NCBI GenBank assembly: GCA_038527215.1
Contig: JBCBGC010000123.1
Location: 1-26,174, forward strand
Direction: 5' to 3'
Length of the DNA: 26,174 nt
Source: JAWPMV01 sp038527215
GTDB taxonomy: Bacteria; Bacteroidota; Bacteroidia; J057
Shown here: positions 6,830 through 15,435 of the stretch, one piece after another
Position numbering within the stretch: position 1 is the first letter of the stretch
Layout of the letters: each line of letters starts with the position of its first letter
Made by a program: the position numbers and the translations under genes
Notes under the pieces: generated by a model
What the model saw: only the letters and a program-made list of their open reading frames with translations
Database searches by the model: none
What the model was told of the DNA's origin: nothing

Positions 6830-9800
6830 TTAATCCCGCATCCACGGAATCCGCACCACCACTTTCGTCCCGGCCGGAGCACCCTTACTCGTCTTCAGAT
6901 CAATGATCTGGATACTTTTGCTCCAGTTCTGATCCTCCGTCAGCAGGTCCAGCCGCTCTTGCGTTACGAGCAAGGCCGTAGATTTATGGTGCTGCTTCTG
7001 CTGGGCATTGATCTGAGCCGCTTTGTTACGACCGATGCCATTATCCGTTACCGAGACTTCCATCCAGCCCGTCTGCGGCCGAAACTGCACTTTGATATGT
7101 CCCTTCTCCGGTAAGTGAGAAATGCCGTGAATGATCGCATTTTCGATAAAAGGCTGAATCATCATAGCCGGAATGAGCACCTCCTCCGGATCAATAGCCT
7201 CATCGACCGAGATTTCGTACTCAAATTTTTCTCCCGAACAAAAACGCTCAATCGCCATATAATGCTCCAGGGTCTGAATCTCTTCCTCCACGGGAATGAG
7301 CCCTTCGCGGGAGTTCTCCAGCACCATGCGCATCAGCTTGGAAAACTTTGCCAGATAATAGCGCGCTGTCTTGGTGTCCTGCTCCGTGATCAGTCCTTGA
7401 ATAGAATTCAGCGCATTGAAAATAAAATGCGGGTTCATCTGCAACCGCAAGGCCTTTTGTTCCAGCTCCACCAAGCCTTTTTCTACTTCCAGCTTTTCGC
7501 GGTCCTTCACGGCCAGTTGTCGGACCTGATTGAGTCGGTATCGAAAAAAAGCGAAAATCAGCCCGCCCAGGACCGCTATCGCCCCCAGAATAAACCACCA
7601 GGTTTCCCAGAAGGGTGGCTCCACCGCAAAAGAAAATTTCACCGGCTGGCTTTCCAGGCCTTCGATGTTTTTGGCGCGTAGGTGAAAGGTATAGGTACCA
7701 GGAGCCAGATTGGAATAGGTAGACGACTTTTCTTGTTGATAAGGCGACCAGGACTTTTCTCCGCCTTCCAGCCACCAACTGTACTGGATGCCTTCAGGAC
7801 TTTGTAGATCAATGGCCGAAAAAGAAAAACTCAGATGGTTTTCGTCAGCGGGTAAGGTCAGGCCTGCCACCTGTTGGTTCCAGGCTCCAATGGTATGGCG
7901 ATAGGGAGATTGTTGGATGGGCTGGTAAAAAAGACGCACCTGAGCCAGGTGCAGACGGGGAGCCCGGCTGCTCTGCACCCGGTTGACGGGATTGAAACGG
8001 GTCATTCCGTTGATGGTGCCTACCCAGAGGTCGCCATTGCGGTCCCGGGTAATGGAATTTTGGCAGGTCTCTATGCCCACAAAACCTTCGGTTTGCCCAA
8101 AATGCCGGAAGGCGATCGGCTCCTGCAAGGGATCAAAACTCAGGCGATCCAGTCCGGATTCCGAGCCTGCCCACAGATCGCCCAGTTCGTCAAAGGCTAA
8201 CAAATAGACATTGCCGGAGGTCAGGCCATCTCGATAGGAAGAAAAGCGGTATGTTCCGCTTTCCGGGTACATATTTAAGCGGAGCAAGCCCCCTCCTGCG
8301 GTGCCCATCCAGAGATATCCCAGATGATCTTCCGCCAGGGAGCGAATCGCATTTTGATACTGCCCGTCTTGAAGGGGCAGGTTGGTGATCTGGTCCTGGG
8401 CATCGATCATGCTCAGCCCTCGTGAAGCAGTCGCGATCCAGATACGACCTTCCTGATCCAGGTGCAGGCTGTTGAGCCGATTGGATCTCAGGCCCTCTTT
8501 TTCCCGAAAATATTCAAAGCGAAAACGAGGCCCCGTAGTGTCGGGAATTTCTTCCATGCGGGTAAGGCCGCCGCCGGCCGTAGCTACCCACAGACGGCCT
8601 TTTTTGTCCTCTACGATATCCCGAATCCAGTTATCGCTCAAGCCAGAAGAGCCGTCGAAAAAGCGAAAGCTGGAATCCTGAAATAAGGCCAGCCCGGCAC
8701 CTTCGGTGCCCAGCCAAATGCGGTTTTTCCGATCCTGAAACAGACTTTTAACCTTGATATCCAGGAAACCTTCTTCCCAGCCAAACGAGCGGAAACCCTG
8801 GTTTTTGTCAAAAACAGTCACACCCTTAGCACTAACCCCCATCCAGATTCGACAATCTTTATCCTCCAACACCGAATAGACGTATCTCCCACCTATGCCA
8901 TCGGTACGGCGGTCAGATGTTTGAGCATTGGGGTCGTAATGATGGCATAGNNNNNNNNNNCGCCGTACCGACTCAAGCCGCCTCCTGAGGTGCCCATCCA
9001 AACGGTCCCCCAGCTATCCACCAATAAGCAACGCACTTGATTATTGGATAAACCCTGGGCTTCTCCGAAGGTGCGAAAGGTCGAGTCCCGGCGATTCCAT
9101 TTGATCACCCCTGCGTCCTGCGTAGCCAACCAGAGGTTGTCTTCCTGATCAAATTGTATATCAAAAAACAGTCTTCCCAGCACTGGCGGGCTATCCCAGA
9201 TTCGACGAAATCGGTCTCCTTTTTTCTGAAAAATTCCGCCTTGATAAGAAGCCATCCACAAAGTGCCTTCCTGGTCCTCAGCCAAGGCGGAGATCATCGC
9301 GGCAGGTACCCCTTGCTTACGCCCGTATAGTTGAACTGACTCGTTTCGTAAACCGATTAAGCCTTTTTCCAGGCCTACCCAAATAAATCCATCGCGGTCC
9401 TCGTACAGGCAGAGAATCTTTTGCTGTAGCTCTTCTCTTTGGGGTAAAAAAGCCCGCAGGCTATCCCCCTCCATGCGATAAATACCTTGGTCCGTACCTA
9501 CCCAAAGCTGCCCCGTCCTATCCTCCAGGAGAGATAATACAGCCCGGCTGTCTTCTCCCTGATGTAGCCAGTTCTGAAATCCCAGGCCGTCGTAGCGGGA
9601 GAGCCCCTGATCCGTTCCCATCCAGACATTGCGGTCCTGGTCTTCTATTAACACGTTGAGGTAATTGCTGGCCAGCCGACGGCGGGTGGTGAAGACTTCC
9701 AGGTCCAGGCCATCATAGCGGGCAACGCCTCCGCCACGCGTGCCCATCCAGAGGTACCCACGTGAATCTTCCAACAGACAGTAAACCTGGGATTGGGGCA

Positions 9801-9912
9801 GGCCCTCCGCGACGGAGAGGGTTCTAAAACCATAGTTTTGCCCCCAAAGTACACTGGCCGACCCCAGTAGACAGATCAGTAGCCAGCATCGATATAAGGG
9901 GAAGAGGGACAA
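6830..9912 (-). CDS. Sensor histidine kinase: Reg_prop propeller, Y_Y_Y and LytS-type kinase
   Basis: A membrane sensor kinase interrupted in this assembly by a run of N (8951-8960). Undoing a fold-back error beside the gap restores one frame of 1017 residues (see findings). It has a signal peptide (1-24, ending LWG), a long periplasmic beta-propeller of Reg_prop repeats (about 25-640, recurring GLPQSQVYCLLEDSRGYLWMGT-like strands shortened here and varied), a Y_Y_Y domain (about 680-755), one membrane helix (about 762-782), a short coiled coil, then the His_kinase domain with phosphoacceptor His819 in QMNPHFIFNALNSIQ and an ATPase domain (PFIENAIIHG, VTDNGIGR). This family pairs with LytTR response regulators, but none is adjacent. 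It starts two bases after the rhomboid stop, so the two are very likely co-transcribed. The propeller probably senses an extracellular ligand that I cannot name. Confidence 0.93.
8902..8950. other. Inverted fold-back segment beside the scaffold gap (assembly error)
   Basis: The plus strand here reads cggtacggcggtcagatg... to gatggcatag, which is the coding-strand sequence expected to continue the kinase gene, but in the wrong orientation. Its first ten bases equal the minus strand of 8961-8970 (end of the left half of the gene) and its last ten equal the minus strand of 8893-8902 (start of the right half). Re-inverting it joins both halves in frame. Confidence 0.88.
8951..8960. other. Scaffold gap of ten N
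   Basis: Ten N of placeholder length inside the sensor kinase gene. The flanking sequences overlap once the neighbouring fold-back is corrected, so probably no sequence is missing. Confidence 0.95.
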
Positions 9913-9914
9913 GT

Positions 9915-10559
9915 TTAGCCTAGGTTATAGTATTCTAGAAACTTGTTCGGGATATCTGGCTTCATGAGAATGGTAATCAGGATACCAGCTATCGCCCCCC
10001 ATAAGTGCGCATCATGGGCGATATTGTCCCGCCTACGGAAGGAGGCGTAGAAGCTATAGGCAATGTAAAGCAGGCCAAATAACCAGCCCGGGATCGGAAT
10101 AGGGATAAAGATCAGCATCAGGCTCTGACCGGGATAACATAAAATCCAGGCGGTCAGCACGCCGCTTACGGCTCCGGAAGCCCCCAGAGAAAAGTAGGTA
10201 TCATTGTCCTTGTGACGGGCCAGAGCCGGGATGGTGGCCAGAACCAGAGAGAAGACATACAACATGAGAAAGCCCAGGTGGCCAAATTGCGGCAAGCGAC
10301 TGAGGCCTTCACCAGGATTCTCCAGGGTAAAAGCAAAGAAATAAAATACCAGCATGTTGAAACCCAGGTGCAACCAGTCCGCATGGATCAGGGCATGACT
10401 GACCAGGCGATAGATTTCATTGCGGTGTACCACCCGAAAAGGGGTATACATCATCTTGGCTTTCAGCTCAGGGTTCTGAAAGGCCTGAATACTGGAAATA
10501 ATGGTAAGGATAAAAATTGTGGTAGCTATGGGCGCGTCAGCAAATCTACTCAAATCCAT
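9915..10559 (-). CDS. Rhomboid family intramembrane serine protease
   Basis: A 214-residue polytopic membrane protease that cleaves transmembrane segments of other proteins inside the bilayer. Visible family marks: the L1-loop segment RLVSHALIHADWLHLGFNM (51-69), catalytic serine in GASGAVSG (Ser128) and catalytic histidine in HLWGAIAG (His185). About six hydrophobic helices fit the basic six-TM bacterial form without an N-terminal cytosolic domain. Both catalytic residues are present, so activity is expected. It lies directly upstream of the sensor kinase, with two bases between stop and start. This suggests translational coupling and a possible role in processing a membrane partner of that sensor, which is inference. 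A perfect 14-bp palindrome lies 11 bases upstream of the start. Confidence 0.93.
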   Translation of the reverse strand: MDLSRFADAPIATTIFILTIISSIQAFQNPELKAKMMYTPFRVVHRNEIYRLVSHALIHADWLHLGFNMLVFYFFAFTLENPGEGLSRLPQFGHLGFLMLYVFSLVLATIPALARHKDNDTYFSLGASGAVSGVLTAWILCYPGQSLMLIFIPIPIPGWLFGLLYIAYSFYASFRRRDNIAHDAHLWGAIAGILITILMKPDIPNKFLEYYNLG

Positions 10560-10569
10560 AGGGGCTGTG

Positions 10570-10583
10570 CTTTATTAATAAAG
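10570..10583. promoter_or_regulatory. Perfect 14-bp palindrome upstream of the rhomboid-kinase pair
   Basis: ctttattaataaag is its own reverse complement and ends 11 bases before the rhomboid start codon. A further small hairpin (cgggga 10591-10596 with tccccg 10605-10610) sits next to it. The palindrome could be an operator for a dimeric regulator; no regulator gene is adjacent, so this is only a candidate. Confidence 0.3.
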
Positions 10584-10642
10584 GCAGAACCGGGGATTCT
10601 ATTTTCCCCGCTTAAAATTACGAAAAAGCTGGCATTCCAGGT

Positions 10643-11734
10643 TTAGGGGTTCAAGACAGAATCCACCACGGTGAGCAGGCTGGTTTGGGTCTCGCGTGTA
10701 TCCTGCCCCAGTTCCCAGATCATGACGCCAGGATAGCTTCCATCTCGGATGTATTCGCATTTATCCGCGATGGTAGCCCGGCCATTGAAATAAATGTTCG
10801 CGACCTGGTCAGCCGTAAAAGCCTGCGGATGCAAAGCCAGAATATCGGCATAAGTGATTCCGCCTCCGTTGTTATCAAAATCTCTCCCGTAAAAGGGCAG
10901 CCCGAGAATGAGTTTTTCTTTGGACCAGCCACGGGTTTCTTCCCAATATTTCAGCCCGGTTTTTACACTCCCGGTTCCGATCGCCTGCTCAAAAGAAGAA
11001 TGCGGGCCTGGCGCAGACCAGGAACCAGAGAAGTCGTAGGCCATGATTTGGACCTCATCCACCAGATCCACCACCTCATCGAGGTAGTGCCTACCAAACC
11101 AATCGGACGCAAACACATCAATGGTTATGCCCATTTGATGGGGCGCCAGTTCCGTCTTCAAATCCCGCAGCAAAGCGACCAGGCTCTCGCTCTCCTCCTG
11201 AGAAGGCTGGTTATTCGCATCTTTGGTCCAGCTTTCCCAATCCACATCTACCCCGTCGAAGCAGTGGGTACCTAAATAGCGCTGTACTTCCCGGGCAAAA
11301 CGCTTGCGGGCGGCACTATCCCTGGCCATCACCGGAAAATTCTCAGAATTGCCCCCACCTCCGATAGACAGGTACACTTCCACCCCTTCCTGGTGCGCCG
11401 CTTCAATCAAAGCATCAGCTCCCCCCAAGGCGCCCACGTCCAGCGTGCCGTTGGTTCTGGGAAGGGCAAAAGCGTAAACAATTCTGGAAAGATGGTCCCA
11501 TCGCAGATCAGCAAGTGGCAGCGAAGTTTCCCGATAAGAGGGATAAAAGCCGATCACCTGATGGGGATGTCCTTTAGGGGTAAAATTCTCTTCACACAAT
11601 ACCATCGGTGGCAGATTGTCTTCTGGTTGAGGGGCGGGCGGTTCTGGCCCTTTACAAGCTATGGCCAGCAAAAAACAGCTGCTGATCAGCCAGGCTGTTG
11701 TAGCGGAAAGGCGAAGGGAACAAGGATTTTTCAT
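10643..11734 (-). CDS. Glycoside hydrolase family 18 lipoprotein (chitinase-like)
   Basis: A 363-residue lipid-anchored GH18 protein. Signal with lipobox LAIA-Cys27; then a proline-rich linker and a TIM-barrel from about residue 58. Strand motifs: SIGGGG (123-128) and FDGVDVDWE (159-167), the complete DxxDxDxE catalytic signature with acid/base Glu167. Later marks are QIMAYDFSGSW, GLPFYGRDF and VMIWELGQD. GH18 enzymes cleave chitin or other N-acetylglucosamine glycans with substrate-assisted catalysis. The catalytic set is intact, but the exact substrate cannot be read from sequence. No PUL, SusC/D or carbohydrate-binding module is nearby. Its start overlaps the stop of the upstream yhhQ-like gene by one base (TGATG), so the two are co-translated. 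Confidence 0.92.
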   Translation of the reverse strand: MKNPCSLRLSATTAWLISSCFLLAIACKGPEPPAPQPEDNLPPMVLCEENFTPKGHPHQVIGFYPSYRETSLPLADLRWDHLSRIVYAFALPRTNGTLDVGALGGADALIEAAHQEGVEVYLSIGGGGNSENFPVMARDSAARKRFAREVQRYLGTHCFDGVDVDWESWTKDANNQPSQEESESLVALLRDLKTELAPHQMGITIDVFASDWFGRHYLDEVVDLVDEVQIMAYDFSGSWSAPGPHSSFEQAIGTGSVKTGLKYWEETRGWSKEKLILGLPFYGRDFDNNGGGITYADILALHPQAFTADQVANIYFNGRATIADKCEYIRDGSYPGVMIWELGQDTRETQTSLLTVVDSVLNP

Positions 11735-12516
11735 CAGGTAGAGGCTAAGGCATTTTCTTTGAGCGCGGTGGCTTTTTCTTCGCCCAGATAGGAATCAATC
11801 ACGTAATGTACGCCATAGATCACCGGAGTCAAGAGGACCGCCATCAGGAATTTGTAGGCATAGTTGACCGTCCCCACAGCTAAAAATAAGCTCATGGACC
11901 ATTGCTGTGGTCCAAGGACGAAAGCAATATATAGGACCACGAAGCTGTCGATAAATTGAGAGATCAGGGTAGACCCTGTGGCCCTAAGCCAAAGATTTTT
12001 TTCACCCGTGCGTTTTTTGATTCGCTGGAAGACAAAGACATCGGTAATTTGCCCTACTAAAAAGGCCACCAGGGAACCCACAATAATCCACAGACTTTGG
12101 CCAAATACCGCGGAAAAAGCGGCCTGCATATCTGGCACCCCATTTTCGACATTTGTTTCTACCCACCAGGAGGCGGGTACGAGCTGGATGGCCAGAAAGA
12201 TCATGACGAAGGCATAGCAAATCAGTCCGACCGCCATATAGGAAAGCAGCTGTACCCTTTTACGACCGAAATATTCATTGATGATATCCGTCATCACAAA
12301 GACCACCGGCCACAACAGTACCCCAGCCGTAAAATTGAGGGAGCCTTCCTGTCCAAACAAATTCCAGTTCAAGGATTCCCAGCCTAAGGAATCTTCCATG
12401 GCAAAGATTTTCACCCCGATAAATTCTGCTACGAGGGCATTGACGATAAAAAGGCCGGTCAGGATAAGGAACAAGCGGGTTTCCTTGCGATCAATAAAAT
12501 GGGTAGTCTCGCTCAC
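11734..12516 (-). CDS. yhhQ: YhhQ/VUT family queuosine-precursor transporter
   Basis: A 260-residue integral membrane protein of the YhhQ (DUF165, VUT) family, which imports queuosine precursors such as preQ0/preQ1 across the inner membrane in studied bacteria. About six or seven hydrophobic helices are visible. Family marks: the early N-A-x-x-A-E-x-I-G-x-K segment (26-36), FTAGVLLWPVVFVMTDIINEYFGRKR with acidic DIINEYFG, and the later SLVAFLVGQITDVFVFQRIKKRTG and TLISQFIDSFVVLYIAF. Length is within the family range. It is the first gene of a two-gene unit with GH18, an unexpected partner, so co-transcription may be positional rather than functional. No preQ1 riboswitch or queuosine synthesis gene was recognised nearby. 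Confidence 0.88.
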   Translation of the reverse strand: MSETTHFIDRKETRLFLILTGLFIVNALVAEFIGVKIFAMEDSLGWESLNWNLFGQEGSLNFTAGVLLWPVVFVMTDIINEYFGRKRVQLLSYMAVGLICYAFVMIFLAIQLVPASWWVETNVENGVPDMQAAFSAVFGQSLWIIVGSLVAFLVGQITDVFVFQRIKKRTGEKNLWLRATGSTLISQFIDSFVVLYIAFVLGPQQWSMSLFLAVGTVNYAYKFLMAVLLTPVIYGVHYVIDSYLGEEKATALKENALAST

Positions 12517-12591
12517 AGTTCAAGCAATTGGTTTAGGCAGTAATAGGCAGAAAAGCTAGAGAATAAATATTGGGATTGCAACCATGGCTTG

Positions 12592-12671
12592 CCGTAGCCG
12601 CGGATGGCATCCGCGGGCAGGGGTTTCGCCGTAGGCGGGGTTTTTGCCGCAGATTGCATCGGAGGCTACGG
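12592..12671. repeat. Nested GC-rich hairpin element
   Basis: An 80-base element bounded by inverted ends ccgtagcc (12592-12599) and ggctacgg (12664-12671). Inside is a tight hairpin ccgcggat-ggc-atccgcgg (12598-12616). A related degenerate stretch, gccgcagattgcatcgg, recurs near the right end. It sits between yhhQ and a small membrane-protein gene, contains no gene, and looks like a dispersed palindromic (REP-like) repeat. The rest of 12517-12744 holds nothing I can name. Confidence 0.6.
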
Positions 12672-12744
12672 AGAATTTGGGGGGATCAAATCCACCCCTC
12701 GAAAACATCCTGGCCTCAAAAGGGTTATACCATTATACCAATGA

Positions 12745-12978
12745 CTAAGACGAAGGATGCGCTTCTTCTCCAGATACCGGAGGGGAGGATTCATTTTGGG
12801 CATGCAATTTGTCCCATTCATGCGTCTCCATATGGTAACTCATAGGTGTCGCATCCAATTCAGAACGATGTTTATAAAGGGTGGTTTTACGGCGCGAAAG
12901 CCGGGCCAGTCTTCTCAACAAAAAGAAGGTCAGGCCCAGTAAAGAAATCGCAACTAAACCGTTAAAAAACGCGTCCAT
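12745..12978 (-). CDS. Small single-pass membrane protein
   Basis: A 77-residue protein that I do not recognise. An N-terminal hydrophobic helix (MDAFFNGLVAISLLGLTFFL, residues 1-20) is followed by an Arg-rich stretch (RRLARLSRRK), giving a clear positive-inside anchor, and then a soluble tail of about 45 residues ending in Ser/Pro/Glu. A purine-rich stretch (aagaaagaag) lies 10-15 bases before the ATG and could be a ribosome site. It is divergent from another tiny membrane protein that starts 52 bases away, so the two share a promoter region. The gene is plausible because of the anchor and ribosome site, but small. Confidence 0.6.
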   Translation of the reverse strand: MDAFFNGLVAISLLGLTFFLLRRLARLSRRKTTLYKHRSELDATPMSYHMETHEWDKLHAQNESSPPVSGEEAHPSS

Positions 12979-13030
12979 ATAGTATCGCTTCTTTCTTGTT
13001 TTTGGTTAATTTTACGATAACACCTCACAC

Positions 13031-13264
13031 ATGTTTTCGGCCTCTGTCCTTATTGCCTTGCTCGTTTGTGTGCCCATCGCCGGGCTCATCATTTTATTTG
13101 TGGCGCTCCGCAGACCACAATTTCAGGTTCCTTCTTCAGGGGACGATGACCAAAGTAGCGGTAATGGCGGCGGTGGTGGCCTGGGCGTGGACCCGGATGC
13201 ACCCTTGGATTTGCCGGATGGCATATATGTCTTACCTGCCGACCCGGTAAGTGAACCCGTGTAA
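13031..13264 (+). CDS. Small membrane protein with glycine-rich segment
   Basis: A 77-residue unrecognised protein. One N-terminal membrane helix (about 4-26, VLIALLVCVPIAGLIILFVA) is followed by an acidic, Ser/Gly-rich linker (SGDDDQSSGNGGGGG) and an Asp/Pro-rich tail, suggesting a disordered periplasmic or extracytoplasmic end. It diverges from the other small membrane protein at 12745-12978; the 52-base gap presumably holds both promoters. A strong bidirectional hairpin 40 bases downstream ends the unit. No family is apparent, and the gene is accepted on its helix and its isolation between clear signals. Confidence 0.55.
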   Translation: MFSASVLIALLVCVPIAGLIILFVALRRPQFQVPSSGDDDQSSGNGGGGGLGVDPDAPLDLPDGIYVLPADPVSEPV

Positions 13265-13303
13265 GCTTTCTCCCTTTTTGTAAGAAAAAGGACGAACATA
13301 AAA

Positions 13304-13337
13304 CAGGCCGGAAGGGGAATTCTCCTCTTCCGGCCTG
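13304..13337. terminator. Bidirectional terminator between convergent genes
   Basis: A perfect 11-bp stem (caggccggaag 13304-13314 with cttccggcctg 13327-13337) sits between the convergent small membrane gene and the VWA lipoprotein. T-rich tracts lie on both outer sides (gctttt to the right; ttttatg on the minus strand to the left). Confidence 0.85.
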
Positions 13338-13354
13338 ATGCTTTTGGGCTGGCT

Positions 13355-14806
13355 TTATTCCAATTCTTCAGCCAGCGTAACCAGCTCGATAAACTCATCC
13401 CGGTATTGATAGGGGTCAAACTGACGGGCATCAAGGGCAATGGCTCGTACCATATCGGGACTTACCTCCCCTTTGAAGGAAGAGTCAAATAAGTACAAAC
13501 CCCAACCTGCAACGGCGGTAACAAAGCGATGGGACTCAGAGGCTTCATCAAAACTTTTGTTCGCATCCAGGATAGTCAGGTTCATAGAAAGGCTGGTATT
13601 TTCGTTGGGATTTTTATACCGAAAATCAAGGTCAGCAGTCGGTTGACTGGAGGAGTTGCCTCCTGCTGCAGGAATAATCTCATAAAGGGCCGTAATATTT
13701 TGCCCCATGCCTATTTCGCCTGCATCTGTGCTGTCGTTATCAAAATCCTGATTATTGAGTACCCGATTCTCATAGCCAATCAAGCGATACTCATCTACGG
13801 CTTCAGAACGGAAGCTTACCTGAATCTTCACATCCTTAGCCACCGGATAGAATTTGGCAAAATCCCGAATGAGAATTTTCGTCCCGTCATCCTTATTGCC
13901 GATATACTCAAAGCGACCATTGCCATGATTGGCCAATTGTTCCATCATGCCTTCGTTCAGGTTGCCGCGCCCCACACCTATGGTGGTAAAGAAAACCCCG
14001 CTTTTCCTTTTCTCTTCGACCAGCTTGATCAATTCATCCTGATCGGTAATCCCAACATTAAAATCCCCGTCAGTCATTAGGACCACCTGGTTATTCCCGT
14101 TTTCGATAAAGTGGTCTACCGCTTCTTCATAGGCCATTTCGATGGCTTTGCCCCCGGCCGTACTCCCGGCAGCCCTGAGCTTGTTGATCGCTTTTTTCAT
14201 CTTATCTGGATCACTGCCAGATGTGGAAGCCAATACCCTTCGCACTCGACCAGAATAGGTAACAATAGATAGGCGATCCTGATCCCGCAATTCATCCACA
14301 AAATCCGTCAGCACCTCTTTCAATAGCGGCAGCTTGCTTTGGTCCGACATAGAACCAGACACATCGATCAGCAACACCCAATTGGTCGCAGGCAATTGCG
14401 CACGGGGTAAGGATTTGGCTTGTAAGCCTATTCGGATCAGCTTATGACCTTGCTGCCAGGGGCAGGAACTCACTTCACCATTGAGGGCCATGGGCTCATT
14501 CCCGCTGGGTAAGTCATAATTAAGGGGAAAGAAATTGATCAGTTCTTCGGTTCGGACAGCATTTTCAGGCGGCAGTTGGCCCGATTCAATTAGGTTTTTG
14601 ATGTTGGTATAAGCTCCTCCATCTGCGTCGATGGAAAAAGTAGAGGTGGGTTCATCCGCGACTTTGATAAAGGGATTCTCCAGGATTTCATTGTAGCGTT
14701 CCCGATAGTCAGCATCCTCTGAGGCATTGGGACTGATGCTGGAATGATAACAAGCGGGGAGCAGGAAGAGGCCTGCCAGGATGGGGAGGAAGAAGCGTAG
14801 TTTCAT
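13355..14806 (-). CDS. YfbK-like von Willebrand factor A lipoprotein
   Basis: A 483-residue lipid-anchored VWA protein with the YfbK architecture. Signal with lipobox LLPA-Cys19. The N-terminal YfbK-specific domain (about 45-125) shows DEPTSTFSIDADGGAYTNI and the AVRTEELINFFPLNY segment. The VWA domain (about 142-310) has a complete metal (MIDAS) site: DVSGS (148-152), a central Thr and TDGD (245-248). The C-terminal DUF3520-type domain (about 375-483) ends at EELE. Such proteins bind ligands through a divalent metal at the outer membrane or periplasm; the ligand is unknown. It stands alone on the minus strand with a hairpin upstream and a bidirectional terminator downstream. Confidence 0.93.
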   Translation of the reverse strand: MKLRFFLPILAGLFLLPACYHSSISPNASEDADYRERYNEILENPFIKVADEPTSTFSIDADGGAYTNIKNLIESGQLPPENAVRTEELINFFPLNYDLPSGNEPMALNGEVSSCPWQQGHKLIRIGLQAKSLPRAQLPATNWVLLIDVSGSMSDQSKLPLLKEVLTDFVDELRDQDRLSIVTYSGRVRRVLASTSGSDPDKMKKAINKLRAAGSTAGGKAIEMAYEEAVDHFIENGNNQVVLMTDGDFNVGITDQDELIKLVEEKRKSGVFFTTIGVGRGNLNEGMMEQLANHGNGRFEYIGNKDDGTKILIRDFAKFYPVAKDVKIQVSFRSEAVDEYRLIGYENRVLNNQDFDNDSTDAGEIGMGQNITALYEIIPAAGGNSSSQPTADLDFRYKNPNENTSLSMNLTILDANKSFDEASESHRFVTAVAGWGLYLFDSSFKGEVSPDMVRAIALDARQFDPYQYRDEFIELVTLAEELE

Positions 14807-14844
14807 ATGGGTTGCGTAAGGGACCGGTGATTATATAGAAATGA

Positions 14845-14864
14845 CGAACCGGGGAACCGGTTCG
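14845..14864 (-). terminator. Hairpin between the DUF2007-like and VWA genes
   Basis: A perfect 8-bp stem with a four-base loop (cgaaccgg-ggaa-ccggttcg) lies 30 bases after the upstream gene's stop on the minus strand. It is followed by a moderately T-rich run (tcatttctatat), so it may be the terminator of that gene. Confidence 0.45.
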
Positions 14865-14894
14865 CTGCGAACACAGAAAAATAAGGAAAATCTG

Positions 14895-15311
14895 CTAAGA
14901 CTTAGGAGCTTGTTGAGGTAAGACGATGCCTTTGAAAAACAAGGCCATGCCAAGCGTCCCCATCATGACCGAGCCTCCTAACGTAAAGCCGTCAGCCTCG
15001 ATGGCCATTAAAATCCCCACCACAGAAAGGATCGCTCCGAACATGATCAATTGTTGCCCATTGAGATTGCGGTCCAGTTCATCGGAAACCGGAGCTTTCT
15101 GTAACAATAATTCAGCTGCCATCATCTCTTCGGGGGCAACCATCAAGTGGATTTTGGCTTTGGGAAAGGGCCAGAAAAAAGGGGAACTGCTTTGGGTTTC
15201 CAGTTCGCAAACAATACCTTTTCGAAGCAGGTAATCTGCTTGTACTTCAGCTTCCTGTAAGGTGGAAAACTGCGTGAGAGATATCCAGGGGGAAGGGTGC
15301 TCCTTTGCCAT
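14895..15311 (-). CDS. DUF2007-like protein with two membrane helices
   Basis: A 138-residue protein. The N-terminal 75 residues look like DUF2007 (putative signal-transducing ACT-like fold): LTQFSTLQEAEVQADYLLRKGIVCELE, then a variable loop and the strand IHLMVAPEEMMAAELLL. The second half has two hydrophobic helices (about 89-107 and 112-132), a common fusion in Bacteroidota DUF2007 proteins. Function is unknown; the family is thought to sense or bind small ligands, but this is not demonstrated here. It is divergent from the DJ-1/PfpI gene, whose true start is 125 bases away. Confidence 0.65.
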   Translation of the reverse strand: MAKEHPSPWISLTQFSTLQEAEVQADYLLRKGIVCELETQSSSPFFWPFPKAKIHLMVAPEEMMAAELLLQKAPVSDELDRNLNGQQLIMFGAILSVVGILMAIEADGFTLGGSVMMGTLGMALFFKGIVLPQQAPKS

Positions 15312-15435
15312 GACTGTGTTTTCTTTTAATGGATGTTTATTCAGGCTGGGAGGTATTTATATAACGGAAAAAGTACAACCCAATGTTACTTTCTTCCCTA
15401 ATCTTTTCGCATTTTGTCAAAAAATAATTTCACCT

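Noticed and set aside
8893..8950. 58-bp segment with 10-bp inverted ends (ctatgccatc/gatggcatag) that looks like an invertible switch inside the kinase gene
   Set aside because: The upstream half of the gene (beyond 8961) lacks the second arm, and the segment directly abuts a run of N. The pattern fits an assembly fold-back, and correcting it repairs the frame.
4493..12516. Many plus-strand open frames opposite the minus-strand genes
   Set aside because: They are shadows of well-supported genes and have no recognisable domains or start signals.
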